Numbered from the stretch's first letter, positions 46,777 through 56,560 are shown. The stretch: DNA of 64,000 nucleotides from Prevotella melaninogenica (GCF_013267595.1 NZ_CP054011.1:882147-946146); one strand, 5' to 3'. Translations and numbers: made by a program. Notes: a model not told the origin generated them from the sequence alone.

Positions 46777-48588
46777 TTAATCCAAGCACAAACCTAATGT
46801 ATCGATAAGTTTCTTTACAGGATGATTCGTTTCCAAAAGTTTACTCAAAGACTCACGAGGTGTAAGCATAGGCTTGATTTCCTCATGTTTAGCAAGACGA
46901 ATCTCTACTTCGATCTGCCCATTACGCAATTCCTTTGCCAAAGTAGCACGAATACGCGACTTGATAGCGAGCATTTCGTTGAGCTGAATATTATTATCAG
47001 CAAGTACCAAGATTGCTGGATACTCTGTAATAGTAGGCGTGATATTCTTCATGCGTTGCGACAAAGCTTGCATACGCTCTGGCATTCGTGAACACATAGC
47101 ACGCCAACTCACAACAAGGTCTTGCTGTGTAAAGCCTTCATGTTCATCCTTATTAGTTATTTCAACTTCCTCATCCTGCTTTTTCTTCTTATCGGTCTTG
47201 AGTAGATTGTCAAATGACATCGTCAATGAACCGAGATTAACAGAATTCGGAAGACCAGAAGATACATTCACCTTAGGGCGTACACCAGACGTTTCTGTGA
47301 TGGGTTTTTCTGGTGAAGACACGACCTCTACAGACACTACTTCGCTATCATTAGAACCACGAGCAGCAGCATCATCACGCTTTAGACTCCCGACCACCTG
47401 CGGAGTCGGTTTCTGTTGAGCCTTCAGAACAAGATTCTTGAACAGGGATTTTAATCGCTTAGGGCTACGCCCCGAGGCTGGGACATCATCATCCTTCTGC
47501 GTAATTTGCGCTACTTGAATGAGCGTCAGTTCCACCAACAAACGTTTATTAGAACTCTGACGATATTCCACATCACAGCGATTCATAATCTGCAAAGCCG
47601 TATAAAGGAAGTTGACAGGACATTTTTGTGCCTGCAACTGATAGCGATTACGCAGTTGTTCGCTTACTTCAAGCAGAGGAAGTGTTTGTACATCCTTTGC
47701 CATCAACACATTACGAACATGAGATGCCAAGCCATTCACAAGGTGTCCTCCATCAAATCCCTTATTGATAACGCTGTTCAAAAGAACCATTATCTCACTC
47801 ACTTTATTCTCTAAAGCAAGGTCGATGATATTAAAATAATTCTCTGCATCGAGTACATTCAAGTCCTCAATCACCTTCTGATAAGTGATATTTCCTTGTG
47901 AGAAACTTGCAGCCTGATCGAATATTGAGAGCGCATCACGCATTCCACCATCCGCTTTCTCAGCAATAACGTTCAGAGCCTCTTCATCAAATTGAATGTT
48001 CTCCTTCTCAGCAACACGCTTAAGATGGTTGATGATATTAGGAACCGTCATACGCTCGAAGTCGTAAATCTGACAGCGAGAGAGAATCGTTGGGAGAATC
48101 TTATGTTTTTCTGTTGTTGCAAGGATGAAGATAACGTGTGCAGGTGGTTCCTCCAAAGTCTTTAGAAAAGCATTGAAGGCAGCTGTAGAGAGCATATGCA
48201 CCTCATCAATGATAAAGACCTTATAACGACCAACCTGTGGCGGAATACGAGTCTGGTCCATCAATGACTTGATGTTCTCAACAGAGTTATTGCTGGCAGC
48301 ATCTAATTCGAAGATATTATAGCTTCTTCCTTCTCCGAACGCCTTACAACTCTCACACTCGTTACAAGCCTCACCATCAGCTGTTGGATGTTCACAGTTG
48401 ATAGCCTTCGCAAAAATACGAGCACAAGTAGTCTTGCCCACACCTCGTGGACCGCAGAAAAGGTAGGCATGAGCCAGCTTACCACTCTTCACAGCATTCT
48501 TCAGCGTAGTAGTCAACGCCTGTTGTCCAACAACAGAATCAAAGGACATCGGACGATACTTTCGCGCCGAAACAATATATTCATCCAT
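46777..48588 (-). CDS. dnaX: DNA polymerase III gamma/tau subunit
   Basis: A 603-aa clamp-loader ATPase. It has P-loop GPRGVGKTTCAR near 45-56, the four-Cys zinc site (CEHPTADGEACNECESC), DEVHML Walker B, and the SRC motif in LSRCQIYDF near 165. The C-terminal third is the tau-specific polymerase- and helicase-binding region. The frame begins upstream at 48615, but MDEYIVSARKYRP at 48588 fits the family, with a TACCTTTG -7 box at 48613-48620. The 45-bp gap to the composite element's right end is short. Confidence 0.96.
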   Translation of the reverse strand: MDEYIVSARKYRPMSFDSVVGQQALTTTLKNAVKSGKLAHAYLFCGPRGVGKTTCARIFAKAINCEHPTADGEACNECESCKAFGEGRSYNIFELDAASNNSVENIKSLMDQTRIPPQVGRYKVFIIDEVHMLSTAAFNAFLKTLEEPPAHVIFILATTEKHKILPTILSRCQIYDFERMTVPNIINHLKRVAEKENIQFDEEALNVIAEKADGGMRDALSIFDQAASFSQGNITYQKVIEDLNVLDAENYFNIIDLALENKVSEIMVLLNSVINKGFDGGHLVNGLASHVRNVLMAKDVQTLPLLEVSEQLRNRYQLQAQKCPVNFLYTALQIMNRCDVEYRQSSNKRLLVELTLIQVAQITQKDDDVPASGRSPKRLKSLFKNLVLKAQQKPTPQVVGSLKRDDAAARGSNDSEVVSVEVVSSPEKPITETSGVRPKVNVSSGLPNSVNLGSLTMSFDNLLKTDKKKKQDEEVEITNKDEHEGFTQQDLVVSWRAMCSRMPERMQALSQRMKNITPTITEYPAILVLADNNIQLNEMLAIKSRIRATLAKELRNGQIEVEIRLAKHEEIKPMLTPRESLSKLLETNHPVKKLIDTLGLCLD

Positions 48589-48716
48589 AGTTTCAAATTC
48601 TAATTGTATATGCAAAGGTAATAAAAGTTAAGAAAAGAGGAGGAAGGAGGAAAGAATTAAATTGTTAATTTGCTAAAAATATGTATGTTTCATGCTCCGA
48701 TATGCAATCTTTTCCT

Positions 48717-48724
48717 TACTTTTG
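48717..48724 (+). promoter_or_regulatory. -7 element of the divIC-like gene
   Basis: TACTTTTG. It excludes upstream ATG codons as starts and supports GTG 48744. Confidence 0.55.
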
Positions 48725-48743
48725 CAAAAAAGAATGTAAAGAA

Positions 48744-49088
48744 GTGAGTAAGATTACCGGACATATTTACAATTTTTTCAGCCGATTTAAGTTTCATATC
48801 GTCATCATCTTGGGCGTACTCATTGTAGGCGTCGTGGATGAGAACAGTTTTATGAGACGTATAGAGTATGCTTATCAGATTGAAGACTTAAAAACTGAAA
48901 TCCGAAAGTATGACAGCCAATATCAGCATGACATGCAACAGCTCAAGGAACTAAAGACAGACCCAAAGGCTATTGCACGCGTTGCCCGAGAGCGTTACTT
49001 CATGAAGGCTGACAACGAAGATATCTTCGTGTTGAGCGATGATGAGCATCAAACTGAAAACACAGCTAAAAATGAGACAACTGAATAA
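48744..49088 (+). CDS. FtsB/DivIC-type septum formation protein
   Basis: A 114-aa bitopic membrane protein starting at GTG (MSKITGHIYNFFSRFKF). One membrane helix (residues 17-35, HIVIILGVLIVGVV), then a coiled coil (about 45-75), then the DivIC core KAIARVARERYFMKADNEDIF. It is part of the divisome FtsB-FtsL-FtsQ complex. The next gene overlaps it by 17 bp. Confidence 0.88.
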   Translation: MSKITGHIYNFFSRFKFHIVIILGVLIVGVVDENSFMRRIEYAYQIEDLKTEIRKYDSQYQHDMQQLKELKTDPKAIARVARERYFMKADNEDIFVLSDDEHQTENTAKNETTE

Positions 49089-49506
49089 ACTCGAATCAAT
49101 TATTTACCTTTTGGGAGGAATCATAATGGTTATAGGTGCAGGCTTGTACGCTTTCCTTTTGATTCAACCAATAGCTTGTTGGCTAATGCTTGCTGGTGCG
49201 GTTGCATTTTCTCTTATGCAGTCACGTCAGCGATACCTTGGAACATCTCTTTCAATTCGTCGTTTACGTAAGATTATGTCACTTGCAGGATGGGGATTCA
49301 TTCTTGCAGGATTCTTTATGGTAGAAGACTCCTACCATTTTCTTCGTCCTGTTTTTGCAGGTTCATTAGATAGCTATAGCAGCTATGTAAGTATTTTCCA
49401 CCACAATTGGGTTATACTCCTACTTATTTCTGCTATCATAGAGATGTATACTACTCATCGTATCAGCTACGAACTAAAGAAGGAAAGCGAAAGTCCAAGT
49501 ACCTAA
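49072..49506 (+). CDS. Membrane protein with four helices, unknown
   Basis: A 144-aa protein, start MRQLNKLESIIYLLGG, which overlaps the divIC-like stop. Four hydrophobic segments are seen (about 8-30, 35-50, 68-85 and 112-130). It lies regularly downstream of the DivIC gene in related genomes as far as I recall, but no function is known. Upstream Met codons are less likely. Confidence 0.8.
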   Translation: MRQLNKLESIIYLLGGIIMVIGAGLYAFLLIQPIACWLMLAGAVAFSLMQSRQRYLGTSLSIRRLRKIMSLAGWGFILAGFFMVEDSYHFLRPVFAGSLDSYSSYVSIFHHNWVILLLISAIIEMYTTHRISYELKKESESPST

Positions 49507-49614
49507 AAAAAGCTAAAAGCTTAGAGATAGTTTTAATTTGAATAAAAAAGTTTCTCGGCTTCAATTATAGAATGTAATTTTGTCTGAGAAGAAATAGAAC
49601 CAGTTTAATTATCT

Positions 49615-50463
49615 ATGAATAAAATTCTTTACGCACTTCTAACACTTATCGTGTTTACGTCATGTGCCAACTCATTCAATATACAGGGAACATCCAACGT
49701 ATCAAGCTTGGATGGAAGAAAGTTATACCTAAAAACAGACCAAGCTGACTCACTGATTAACTTAGATTCATGTGACGTCGTTCATGGTCAGTTTGCTTTC
49801 CATGGTACCGTTGACTCTACTAAGGTCGCACAGATATTCATGGATGATATCAACTTACAATTCCCAGTAGTTATTGAAAAGGGAGATATTGCAGTTAAAC
49901 TGGACAACACACAGCAGCGTGTCAGTGGCACGCCGCTGAATGACAAGCTAAATGATTTCTGGACGAAGTTTACACAACTCCGCAATCAATATGCAGAAAT
50001 AGATCATGAGGAAAGTGCTGCCATTATGAATGGTCATGATGAGGAAACAGTGAATGCTCAACTTATCAAGAAGGCATTGAACGTTTATGACAAGGGTGAC
50101 AAACTCTTTACGAAGTTCATTACAGAGAACTTCAACAACATTCTTGGCCCATGGTGTTTCCTTACACGTATCAGCTACGAGACAACACCTAATGCTTACC
50201 CTGTATGGATGAATGATTATATGTATACCAATGCTATTAATCAGTTGCCTTCATGGATAGAATACATTATGTCAAAGGCTACAGATACCTTTAAGCAGAA
50301 TCCTCAGGTAAAAGCATTCTATACCGACTTCCTACAAGCACAAAAGGAGATGAATGGTATGGTTGACCCTGCAGGAACCAATGATGCTGCGGGAACAACT
50401 CCTAATGCTGCTGTAGCACCTCCAACTCCTGCACAGATGGCTGGTGACTCTATTCCAAAGTAA
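49615..50463 (+). CDS. DUF4369 lipoprotein
   Basis: A 282-aa protein with lipobox FTSC (Cys17). The DUF4369-type beta domain covers about 20-110 (GTSNVSSLDGRKLYLKT, VVIEKGDIAVKLD). A helical part follows, and a Pro/Ala-rich C-terminal tail (255-282). A thioredoxin-like domain, common after DUF4369, is absent. A TAATTTTG -7 box lies at 49575-49582. It is probably attached to the periplasmic face of the outer membrane. Confidence 0.85.
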   Translation: MNKILYALLTLIVFTSCANSFNIQGTSNVSSLDGRKLYLKTDQADSLINLDSCDVVHGQFAFHGTVDSTKVAQIFMDDINLQFPVVIEKGDIAVKLDNTQQRVSGTPLNDKLNDFWTKFTQLRNQYAEIDHEESAAIMNGHDEETVNAQLIKKALNVYDKGDKLFTKFITENFNNILGPWCFLTRISYETTPNAYPVWMNDYMYTNAINQLPSWIEYIMSKATDTFKQNPQVKAFYTDFLQAQKEMNGMVDPAGTNDAAGTTPNAAVAPPTPAQMAGDSIPK

Positions 50464-50595
50464 GGTATGGGTCCCTACTATCGTGTGTTCTAAGCTCTAC
50501 GCTGACAGAACGATTGCATGATAAGATTCTATAGGAGTGTTTTGAAGTTCGGATAAAGAGTTCATAGACAACAAACTATTTATTCTAAACGAAGG

Positions 50596-50679
50596 TTGCT
50601 GTCACTTCTGTCACTCAATATTGTTATTTAACCGATTGGTTTATAGAACGTTGAAGCGATATGTTAAAATGACAGCAAA
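50596..50679 (+). repeat. TGACAG-type dispersed repeat, copy 3
   Basis: Opens TTGCTGTCACTTCTGTCA and closes ATGTTAAAATGACAGCAA. The core differs from the other two copies (TATTTAACCGATTGGTTTA), but the ends are conserved. The rest of the 327-bp gap shows nothing. Confidence 0.7.
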
Positions 50680-50790
50680 AGAAAATAAAACTACTAACAG
50701 TAATATATCCCTTCTTACTTTAGTAGAATTCTCTCACTTCCTATCTCGGAAGAATCAACAGACAACCTCTAACAATAAAGAATATAACAT

Positions 50791-52140
50791 ATGAGGAGAC
50801 TCATTCAAGGTGGAACTATCGTCAATGAAGGGCGAAGCTTTATTGGTTCGCTCATCATAGAGGACGATTGTATCATAGAGATTATAGAAAATAACGAAAC
50901 ACCCCGTGGAGAATTTGACGAAATCGTCAACGCCACGGGGTGCTTTGTACTACCTGGTGTTATTGATGATCACGTTCACTTTCGTGAGCCGGGACTAACG
51001 GAAAAGGCTGACATTGAAAGTGAAAGTCGTGCTGCTGCATATGGTGGTGTCACCTCTTATTTTGAGATGCCAAACACTAATCCACAGACAACAACATTAG
51101 AAGTTTTACAAGACAAGTGGGAACGAGCAAAACACTCAAGTCATGTCAACTATAGCTTCTTTATTGGTGCTACAAATACAAATCAGACACTATTCCCTCA
51201 ATTAGATATCCACACTATTCCTGGAATAAAACTCTTTATGGGAGCCTCAACAGGGAATATGCTTGTTGATCGACGAGAAGCATTAGAAATGACTTTCCGT
51301 ACTGCAGCAGAGTTGAATCTGCCAGTGATGACACACTGTGAGGATTCTGGTATTATCAACAAGAATATGAAAGTTGCCAAAGAACAATTTGGCGACGACC
51401 CAGACATTACACATCATTGGGAAATACGCAGTGCTGAGGCATGCTGGGCTTCCTCGCTCTTAGCTGTGGAATTGGCACGAAAGTACAAAACACAACTGCA
51501 CATTGCTCATATCTCTACAGCAAAAGAATTATCATTGGCTAATCACCCAGAAGATGAAGGAAGGATTACTTTAGAAGCTGTTATTGCACATATTGCTTTC
51601 TCTAACGAAGATTATCTTACAAAGAAAGCGCTTATTAAATGTAATCCTTCAGTCAAGACGGTAGCTGATAGAGATGCTATTCGTCAGGCACTCACGGATG
51701 GACGCATTACAGTCATTGGTACTGATCATGCTCCTCACCTATGGGCACAGAAGCAAGGTGGCTGCTCTAAGGCAGCATCAGGTATGCCGATGGTTCAGTT
51801 CTCACTCGTCACCATGCTTGAATTGGTAGACAAAGGTGTTCTTACAATAGAACAGATGGTTAACCTAATGTCACACGCACCGGCTCAACTTTTCCGTATT
51901 GACCAACGAGGTTTCCTACGTAAAGGTTATAAAGCCGATATTACTATCGTTGCACCAAACCAGCCGTGGACAGTGAACGAAGATTATATTCAGAGTAAAT
52001 GCAAGTGGAGTCCAATGATGGGACACACCTATCAATGGCGTGTCTTACATACCTTCTGTAATGGAAACCACCTGTTAAATAAGGAAGAGTTTGATAACAC
52101 CATACATGGTGAAAGGATTACTTTTCGAAATGATAACTAA
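50791..52140 (+). CDS. pyrC: Dihydroorotase
   Basis: A 449-aa amidohydrolase that cyclises carbamoyl-aspartate to dihydroorotate. Metal ligands are in DHVHFREPG near 56-64 and MTHCEDSG near 181-188; a further His lies in HIAHIST, and GTDHAPH near 310 holds the catalytic Asp. The class I length is normal. It lies 6 bp before the MetH-activation gene. pyrK and pyrD are far away in this window, so the pathway is not one operon. Confidence 0.95.
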   Translation: MRRLIQGGTIVNEGRSFIGSLIIEDDCIIEIIENNETPRGEFDEIVNATGCFVLPGVIDDHVHFREPGLTEKADIESESRAAAYGGVTSYFEMPNTNPQTTTLEVLQDKWERAKHSSHVNYSFFIGATNTNQTLFPQLDIHTIPGIKLFMGASTGNMLVDRREALEMTFRTAAELNLPVMTHCEDSGIINKNMKVAKEQFGDDPDITHHWEIRSAEACWASSLLAVELARKYKTQLHIAHISTAKELSLANHPEDEGRITLEAVIAHIAFSNEDYLTKKALIKCNPSVKTVADRDAIRQALTDGRITVIGTDHAPHLWAQKQGGCSKAASGMPMVQFSLVTMLELVDKGVLTIEQMVNLMSHAPAQLFRIDQRGFLRKGYKADITIVAPNQPWTVNEDYIQSKCKWSPMMGHTYQWRVLHTFCNGNHLLNKEEFDNTIHGERITFRNDN

Positions 52141-52146
52141 GTCATA

Positions 52147-52986
52147 ATGATTGAAAATAAAGTAGATAACAAAAGTAAGATAATAACATACAATATCAGC
52201 GAAATAGTTCCTTACATCAACTGGGCATACTTCTTTTATGCTTGGTCAATGAATGGTAAGGCAAAAGATGCACAACTGAAACTACGTTCAGAAGCTGAGA
52301 AATTATTGGCTGACATGGAAGGGAGATATCACACACGTGCTGTCTTTGCGCTATGTGAAGCCAATAGTGAAGGTGATGATATCATTATCAATGGCACACG
52401 TGTTCCAATGTTGCGCCAGCAGAAAGTTATTCCAGGCAAACCAAATCTCTGTTTGGCAGATTTCATACGTCCTGCTTCTTCAGGTATCAAAGATGCAATT
52501 GGACTCTTTGCTACTTCTGTTGATGCTGCCTTTACAAGCAACAATGAGGAAGATCCCTACCAACGTATGCTTTCTCAGACCTTAGCTGACCGATTAGCTG
52601 AGGCTACAGCAGAGAAGTTTCACGAGGATGTACGCAAGAAGTATTGGGGGTATGCTGCTGATGAGCAACTGACTATAAAAGACCTTCTTGCAGAGAGATA
52701 TCAAGGCATACGCCCTGCTGTGGGCTATCCATCCATTCCAGACACAAGTATGAATTTTCTTTTGTACGAGCTATTGGATATGAAGGGCATTGGTATCAAC
52801 CTTACAGAAAGTGGGATGATGGTACCGCATGCCAGCGTATCGGGATTTATGTTTGCACATCCTCAAAGCCGATATTTCGACTTAGGAAAAATTGATGACG
52901 ACCAATTAGAAGACTATGCACGTCGTCGTAATAAGCCTGTTGAAGAGCTAAGGAAGTATCTTGCTTCTACCTTATTGAAGAAATGA
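52147..52986 (+). CDS. Stand-alone B12-dependent methionine synthase activation domain
   Basis: A 279-aa protein that matches only the C-terminal activation domain of MetH: RYHTRAVFALCEANSEGDDI near 59, then RPAVGYPSIPDTS near 195, LTESGMMVPHASVSGFMFAH near 218. This domain binds S-adenosylmethionine and reactivates oxidised cobalamin. The other MetH domains are not next to it. It probably works in trans with a truncated MetH elsewhere in the genome. Its stop overlaps the next gene start (ATGA). Confidence 0.88.
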   Translation: MIENKVDNKSKIITYNISEIVPYINWAYFFYAWSMNGKAKDAQLKLRSEAEKLLADMEGRYHTRAVFALCEANSEGDDIIINGTRVPMLRQQKVIPGKPNLCLADFIRPASSGIKDAIGLFATSVDAAFTSNNEEDPYQRMLSQTLADRLAEATAEKFHEDVRKKYWGYAADEQLTIKDLLAERYQGIRPAVGYPSIPDTSMNFLLYELLDMKGIGINLTESGMMVPHASVSGFMFAHPQSRYFDLGKIDDDQLEDYARRRNKPVEELRKYLASTLLKK

Positions 52987-54155
52987 TAGCCAGAATCGTT
53001 ATATATCTTATATTAATAATAGTGTTGTCTGACCTCTATATAGACATGCACTATTTCCGCAAACGTTACCCCATTGCTTGGTGGCAACGCCTATTATGGT
53101 GGTTACCTTCTATCGGTATGGTCATCTATACCTGTGCTATGGCTTCCATACGCGACTTTGCGCCTAACAACCTCACCTGGCTGAATACATATATATTCCT
53201 TCTCGGTTTGCTTGTTGGCCCTAAGGCTATCTTTGCACTCACCTCCTTCTTGGGTTCAATCATTCGGAAATATATCATCCGCACAAATCGAAACTGGGGA
53301 CATTATATAGGTATACTCCTTGGTTGTTTTGCCGTTGGAACATTTATATATGGGCTTACATATGGAGTTTCTAACATACAAGTAAAGCATGTAGACCTCT
53401 ATTTTAAGGATTTACCAAAGTCTTTTGATGGCTATCGGATTGTGCATGTATCTGACTTACACCTCGGCACCTTCAATGGATGGCGCAGTAAGATTCTGAA
53501 AGCAGAGATGGATAGCATTGAAAAGCAGAAAGCTAACCTCATTTGCTTTACTGGTGATTTACAAAATATACGCCCTGAAGAGGTTGAGAAAATGGCTTCA
53601 GTAATCCGTCAGCCTATGAAAGGGACTATCTCTGTCTTAGGAAACCATGACTATACGGAATACATCAAAGGTGATGCTAAAGAGAAGGCTGCAGAGGAAG
53701 TACGCTTAATAAAAGCAGAAGAAAAAATCTTAAAATGGACTCTTCTACGCAATCAAAACACAGAAATCACATCACCAGCAGAAGAGTCTATCTATGTTTG
53801 TGGTACAGAAAACGACGGAAGACCACCATTCCCGAACTATTCCAACTATAGGAAAGCGATGCAAGGAGTAGAACCAAATTCATTTGTGATTATGTTACAA
53901 CATGATCCATCAGCGTGGAAACGTTCTATTCTTCCTAAAACCACAGCACAGCTTACATTAAGCGGACATACACACGGTGGACAGATGCAAATCTTTGGAT
54001 GGCGACCAACAAGTATCCGCCAACAGGAGGATTATGGACTTTATGAACAGAACGGACGCTATCTATATATTACAGCTGGATTGGGTGGACTGGTACCCTT
54101 CCGCCTCAATATGCCTAACGAAATAGCGGTGATAACATTACATGTTAAGAAATAA
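52983..54155 (+). CDS. Membrane-anchored metallophosphoesterase
   Basis: A 390-aa protein with four N-terminal membrane helices (about 2-20, 33-53, 63-90, 105-125), then a calcineurin-like domain. Metal-binding motifs are VSDLHLGTFNGW, CFTGDLQN, LGNHDY and SGHTHGGQ, in order. It overlaps the previous gene by 4 bp. It resembles YkuE/LpxG-type proteins, so a role in lipid A or another envelope phosphate is possible but unproven. Confidence 0.9.
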   Translation: MIARIVIYLILIIVLSDLYIDMHYFRKRYPIAWWQRLLWWLPSIGMVIYTCAMASIRDFAPNNLTWLNTYIFLLGLLVGPKAIFALTSFLGSIIRKYIIRTNRNWGHYIGILLGCFAVGTFIYGLTYGVSNIQVKHVDLYFKDLPKSFDGYRIVHVSDLHLGTFNGWRSKILKAEMDSIEKQKANLICFTGDLQNIRPEEVEKMASVIRQPMKGTISVLGNHDYTEYIKGDAKEKAAEEVRLIKAEEKILKWTLLRNQNTEITSPAEESIYVCGTENDGRPPFPNYSNYRKAMQGVEPNSFVIMLQHDPSAWKRSILPKTTAQLTLSGHTHGGQMQIFGWRPTSIRQQEDYGLYEQNGRYLYITAGLGGLVPFRLNMPNEIAVITLHVKK

Positions 54156-54175
54156 AATTAAAAAAGGATACATCT

Positions 54176-54988
54176 ATGAGTAATACTGCAACACAACAAC
54201 AAAGGCAATCCTCAATAACCATGCTGGTTATTACATTTTTTTATAGAATTTACATGCTATTCATTGCCTTCCCGCTCTTCCTCTTTGCTTCTATACTAAC
54301 AGCATTAACAACAACTATTGGCTGTCAAATAGGTAATGGACATTTCTGGGGATACTACCCAGGGAAATGGTGGTCATGGTTTACCATCCGAATACTCTTT
54401 CTTCCTGTAAAAATTGAAGGACGTGAGAATCTTGATCCTAAGCAAAGCTATGTCTTTGTAAGCAATCATCAAGGTGCTTTCGACATCTTTCTGATTTACG
54501 GTTTTCTCGGTCGTAATTTCAAGTGGATGATGAAAAAAGCTATCCGTAAGATACCTTTGGTAGGATTAGCATGCGAGAAAGCACATCATATTTATGTGGA
54601 TAAGAGTGGTGCAAGTAAAATCAAAAAAACATACGACACTGCACGTGAAACCCTTCGTGAAGGAATGTCTGTCGTCGTATTCCCAGAAGGTGCACGTAGT
54701 TTTACTGGTCACATGGGTAAGTTCCGTCGTGGAGCTTTCATGTTAGCTGATGAGCTTCAGCTACCAGTATGTCCACTTACCATCAATGGTTCCTTCGACG
54801 TTATGCCTCGTACTAAGGACTGGCATTTCCCTGTATGGCATCGACTTAGCCTCACTATTCACAAACCAATCTTCCCAAAAGGAAAAGGTGCTGAATTCGA
54901 GAAGCAAACGCTAAATGAAGCATACGATTCTGTTATGGCTGGTCTTTCTCCCGAATACCAAGGTTTCGTAGAGAATCCAGACCAATAA
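54176..54988 (+). CDS. 1-acyl-glycerol-3-phosphate acyltransferase (PlsC family)
   Basis: A 270-aa membrane enzyme with an N-terminal helix (18-45). The H-x4-D motif is in VSNHQGAFD near 97; the substrate motif is FPEGARSFTGHMGKFRRGAF near 165. It adds the second acyl chain to lysophosphatidic acid. It lies 20 bp after the phosphoesterase and before a glycosyltransferase, all probably working in envelope biogenesis. Confidence 0.92.
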   Translation: MSNTATQQQRQSSITMLVITFFYRIYMLFIAFPLFLFASILTALTTTIGCQIGNGHFWGYYPGKWWSWFTIRILFLPVKIEGRENLDPKQSYVFVSNHQGAFDIFLIYGFLGRNFKWMMKKAIRKIPLVGLACEKAHHIYVDKSGASKIKKTYDTARETLREGMSVVVFPEGARSFTGHMGKFRRGAFMLADELQLPVCPLTINGSFDVMPRTKDWHFPVWHRLSLTIHKPIFPKGKGAEFEKQTLNEAYDSVMAGLSPEYQGFVENPDQ

Positions 54989-55005
54989 AAATAGACAAAA
55001 ACTTG

Positions 55006-55033
55006 TTAGTATCATATTTTTATACTACATTTG
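55006..55033 (+). promoter_or_regulatory. Promoter of the GT2 gene
   Basis: TTG, 20 bp, TACATTTG (55026-55033), 20 bp upstream of the start. The gene therefore has its own promoter within the cluster. Confidence 0.6.
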
Positions 55034-55053
55034 TCCTATAAAAACAAAAATCT

Positions 55054-55800
55054 ATGACAAGCGATAGCATTGTAATTATACCGACATACAACGAAAAGGA
55101 GAATATAGAGAAGATAATCCGAGCGGTATTCCGATTGGAGAAACTTTTTCACATTCTGGTAATTGACGATGGTAGCCCTGATGGAACGGCACAAATCGTA
55201 CATAATCTGATTAAGACGGAATTCTCTGACCGCCTCTTTATCATTGAGCGTTCTGGTAAATTAGGTTTGGGTACAGCCTATATCACTGGCTTCAAGTGGG
55301 CTTTAGAACATGGCTACGAATACATTATTGAGATGGATGCTGACTTTAGCCACGACCCTAACGACCTTCCTCGCCTTTATGCTGCAACCCATGACGAAGG
55401 TTACGATGTTGCAGTTGGTTCACGTTATGTCAGTGGAGTAAACGTTGTAAATTGGCCTATCGGACGTGTATTAATGAGTTACTTTGCCAGCAAGTATGTT
55501 CGTGCAGTAACAGGTTTTCACGTGCATGATACGACAGCGGGGTTCGTATGCTATCGTCGTCGTGTTCTTGAGACAATTCCATTAGACATGATTCGTTTTA
55601 AGGGGTATGCCTTCCAAATCGAGATGAAATACACCTCTTTCAAGATTGGTTTCAAAATTAAGGAAGTACCTGTCATCTTCGTAAATCGTCGTGAGGGAAC
55701 AAGCAAGATGAGTGGTGGCATCTTCTCCGAAGCCTTCTTCGGTGTCATCCGACTCCGTATGGATGGTTGGTTCAGAAAGTATCCTAAGATAAAGAACTAA
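55054..55800 (+). CDS. Polyprenol monophosphomannose synthase-like GT2
   Basis: A 248-aa GT2 glycosyltransferase. It has IPTYNEKENIEKII at 9-22, VIDDGSPDGTA, EMDADFSHDPNDLP near 97-110 with the DxD ligands, and GSRYVSGV. There is no C-terminal membrane domain. It transfers mannose or a similar sugar from GDP to a polyprenyl phosphate. Confidence 0.92.
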   Translation: MTSDSIVIIPTYNEKENIEKIIRAVFRLEKLFHILVIDDGSPDGTAQIVHNLIKTEFSDRLFIIERSGKLGLGTAYITGFKWALEHGYEYIIEMDADFSHDPNDLPRLYAATHDEGYDVAVGSRYVSGVNVVNWPIGRVLMSYFASKYVRAVTGFHVHDTTAGFVCYRRRVLETIPLDMIRFKGYAFQIEMKYTSFKIGFKIKEVPVIFVNRREGTSKMSGGIFSEAFFGVIRLRMDGWFRKYPKIKN

Positions 55801-55816
55801 GATTTAAACCAAATAA

Positions 55817-55858
55817 CAGTAACAGCCATAACCTTAGTAGGTTATGGCCGTTACTATT
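55817..55858 (+). terminator. Terminator of the GT2 gene
   Basis: A 15-bp stem with one mismatch (GTAACAGCCATAACC with GGTTATGGCCGTTAC) followed by TATTTA. Confidence 0.75.
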
Positions 55859-55958
55859 TACACAAGTGACTTTGTCTTTATACAACTTAGAAACTATTGT
55901 AGTACAAATCAATTGTAGATAAACATTAGAAAATAAATACGGGAGATTCAAGTTTAAT

Positions 55959-56315
55959 TTACTTTTTACTAATTAAACTAACAAACTTATATCTATATCC
56001 ATACAAATCTTGCATCTCATAACGTGGACCATATACTTTTACTATGATAAGGTATTCGTGTCCCTCTTCATAGATACTATCAAATCCATCAATATGAGAT
56101 ACAACAGATTTTCTCATATCTTTGTCTACTATAACATAGCCTTTATTTTTCGATTTAATAGATGTACCTGGATAGAAGTAGTCTTCTTTATGTGATAATA
56201 CGCTTATCGTATCTGTCTTAACATACTTGTAGTAGTCATCTGCATCTTCTTCCTTTGTACATCCCACAAAGAGAAATAACATTAAAGATGCTATAATGTA
56301 TAGATGTTTAATCAT
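55959..56315 (-). CDS. Small lipoprotein, DUF4377-like
   Basis: A 118-aa protein with signal MIKHLYIIASLMLFLFVGC (Cys19). The C-terminal part (EEGHEYLIIVKVYGPRYE, then LYGYRYKFVSLISKK) resembles the DUF4377 domain, although the typical tail is only partly matched. It is transcribed alone; the function is unknown. Confidence 0.7.
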   Translation of the reverse strand: MIKHLYIIASLMLFLFVGCTKEEDADDYYKYVKTDTISVLSHKEDYFYPGTSIKSKNKGYVIVDKDMRKSVVSHIDGFDSIYEEGHEYLIIVKVYGPRYEMQDLYGYRYKFVSLISKK

Positions 56316-56487
56316 AATAATATGAATTTAAAAATTATTTTATCATTACCAAACTCACTTAAATGAGACTGTTACTATAGAGGACATCCTTTCTCTACTT
56401 TATTTTGACACAGTCTACTCTATTTTAGTCCAGCCCATTCCTACCAACACAACCAACGTGTATGTACACAATATTTTGATAAAAGTA

Positions 56488-56560
56488 AAAGGAACATCAT
56501 TCCCTGCAATAAAAGCCTTTAGACAAAAGAATCTGTTACTACGGAAAACAATGTTCCTTT
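56488..56560 (-). terminator. Possible terminator of the M20 peptidase gene
   Basis: A 10-bp stem AAAGGAACAT/ATGTTCCTTT separated by 53 nt, past the minus-strand stop at 56606, followed by TTTTACTTTT. The long loop lowers confidence. Confidence 0.45.

Noticed and set aside
48681..48743. Upstream ATG starts for the DivIC-like gene
   Set aside because: They lie upstream of or inside the -7 promoter element; GTG 48744 follows it at a normal distance.
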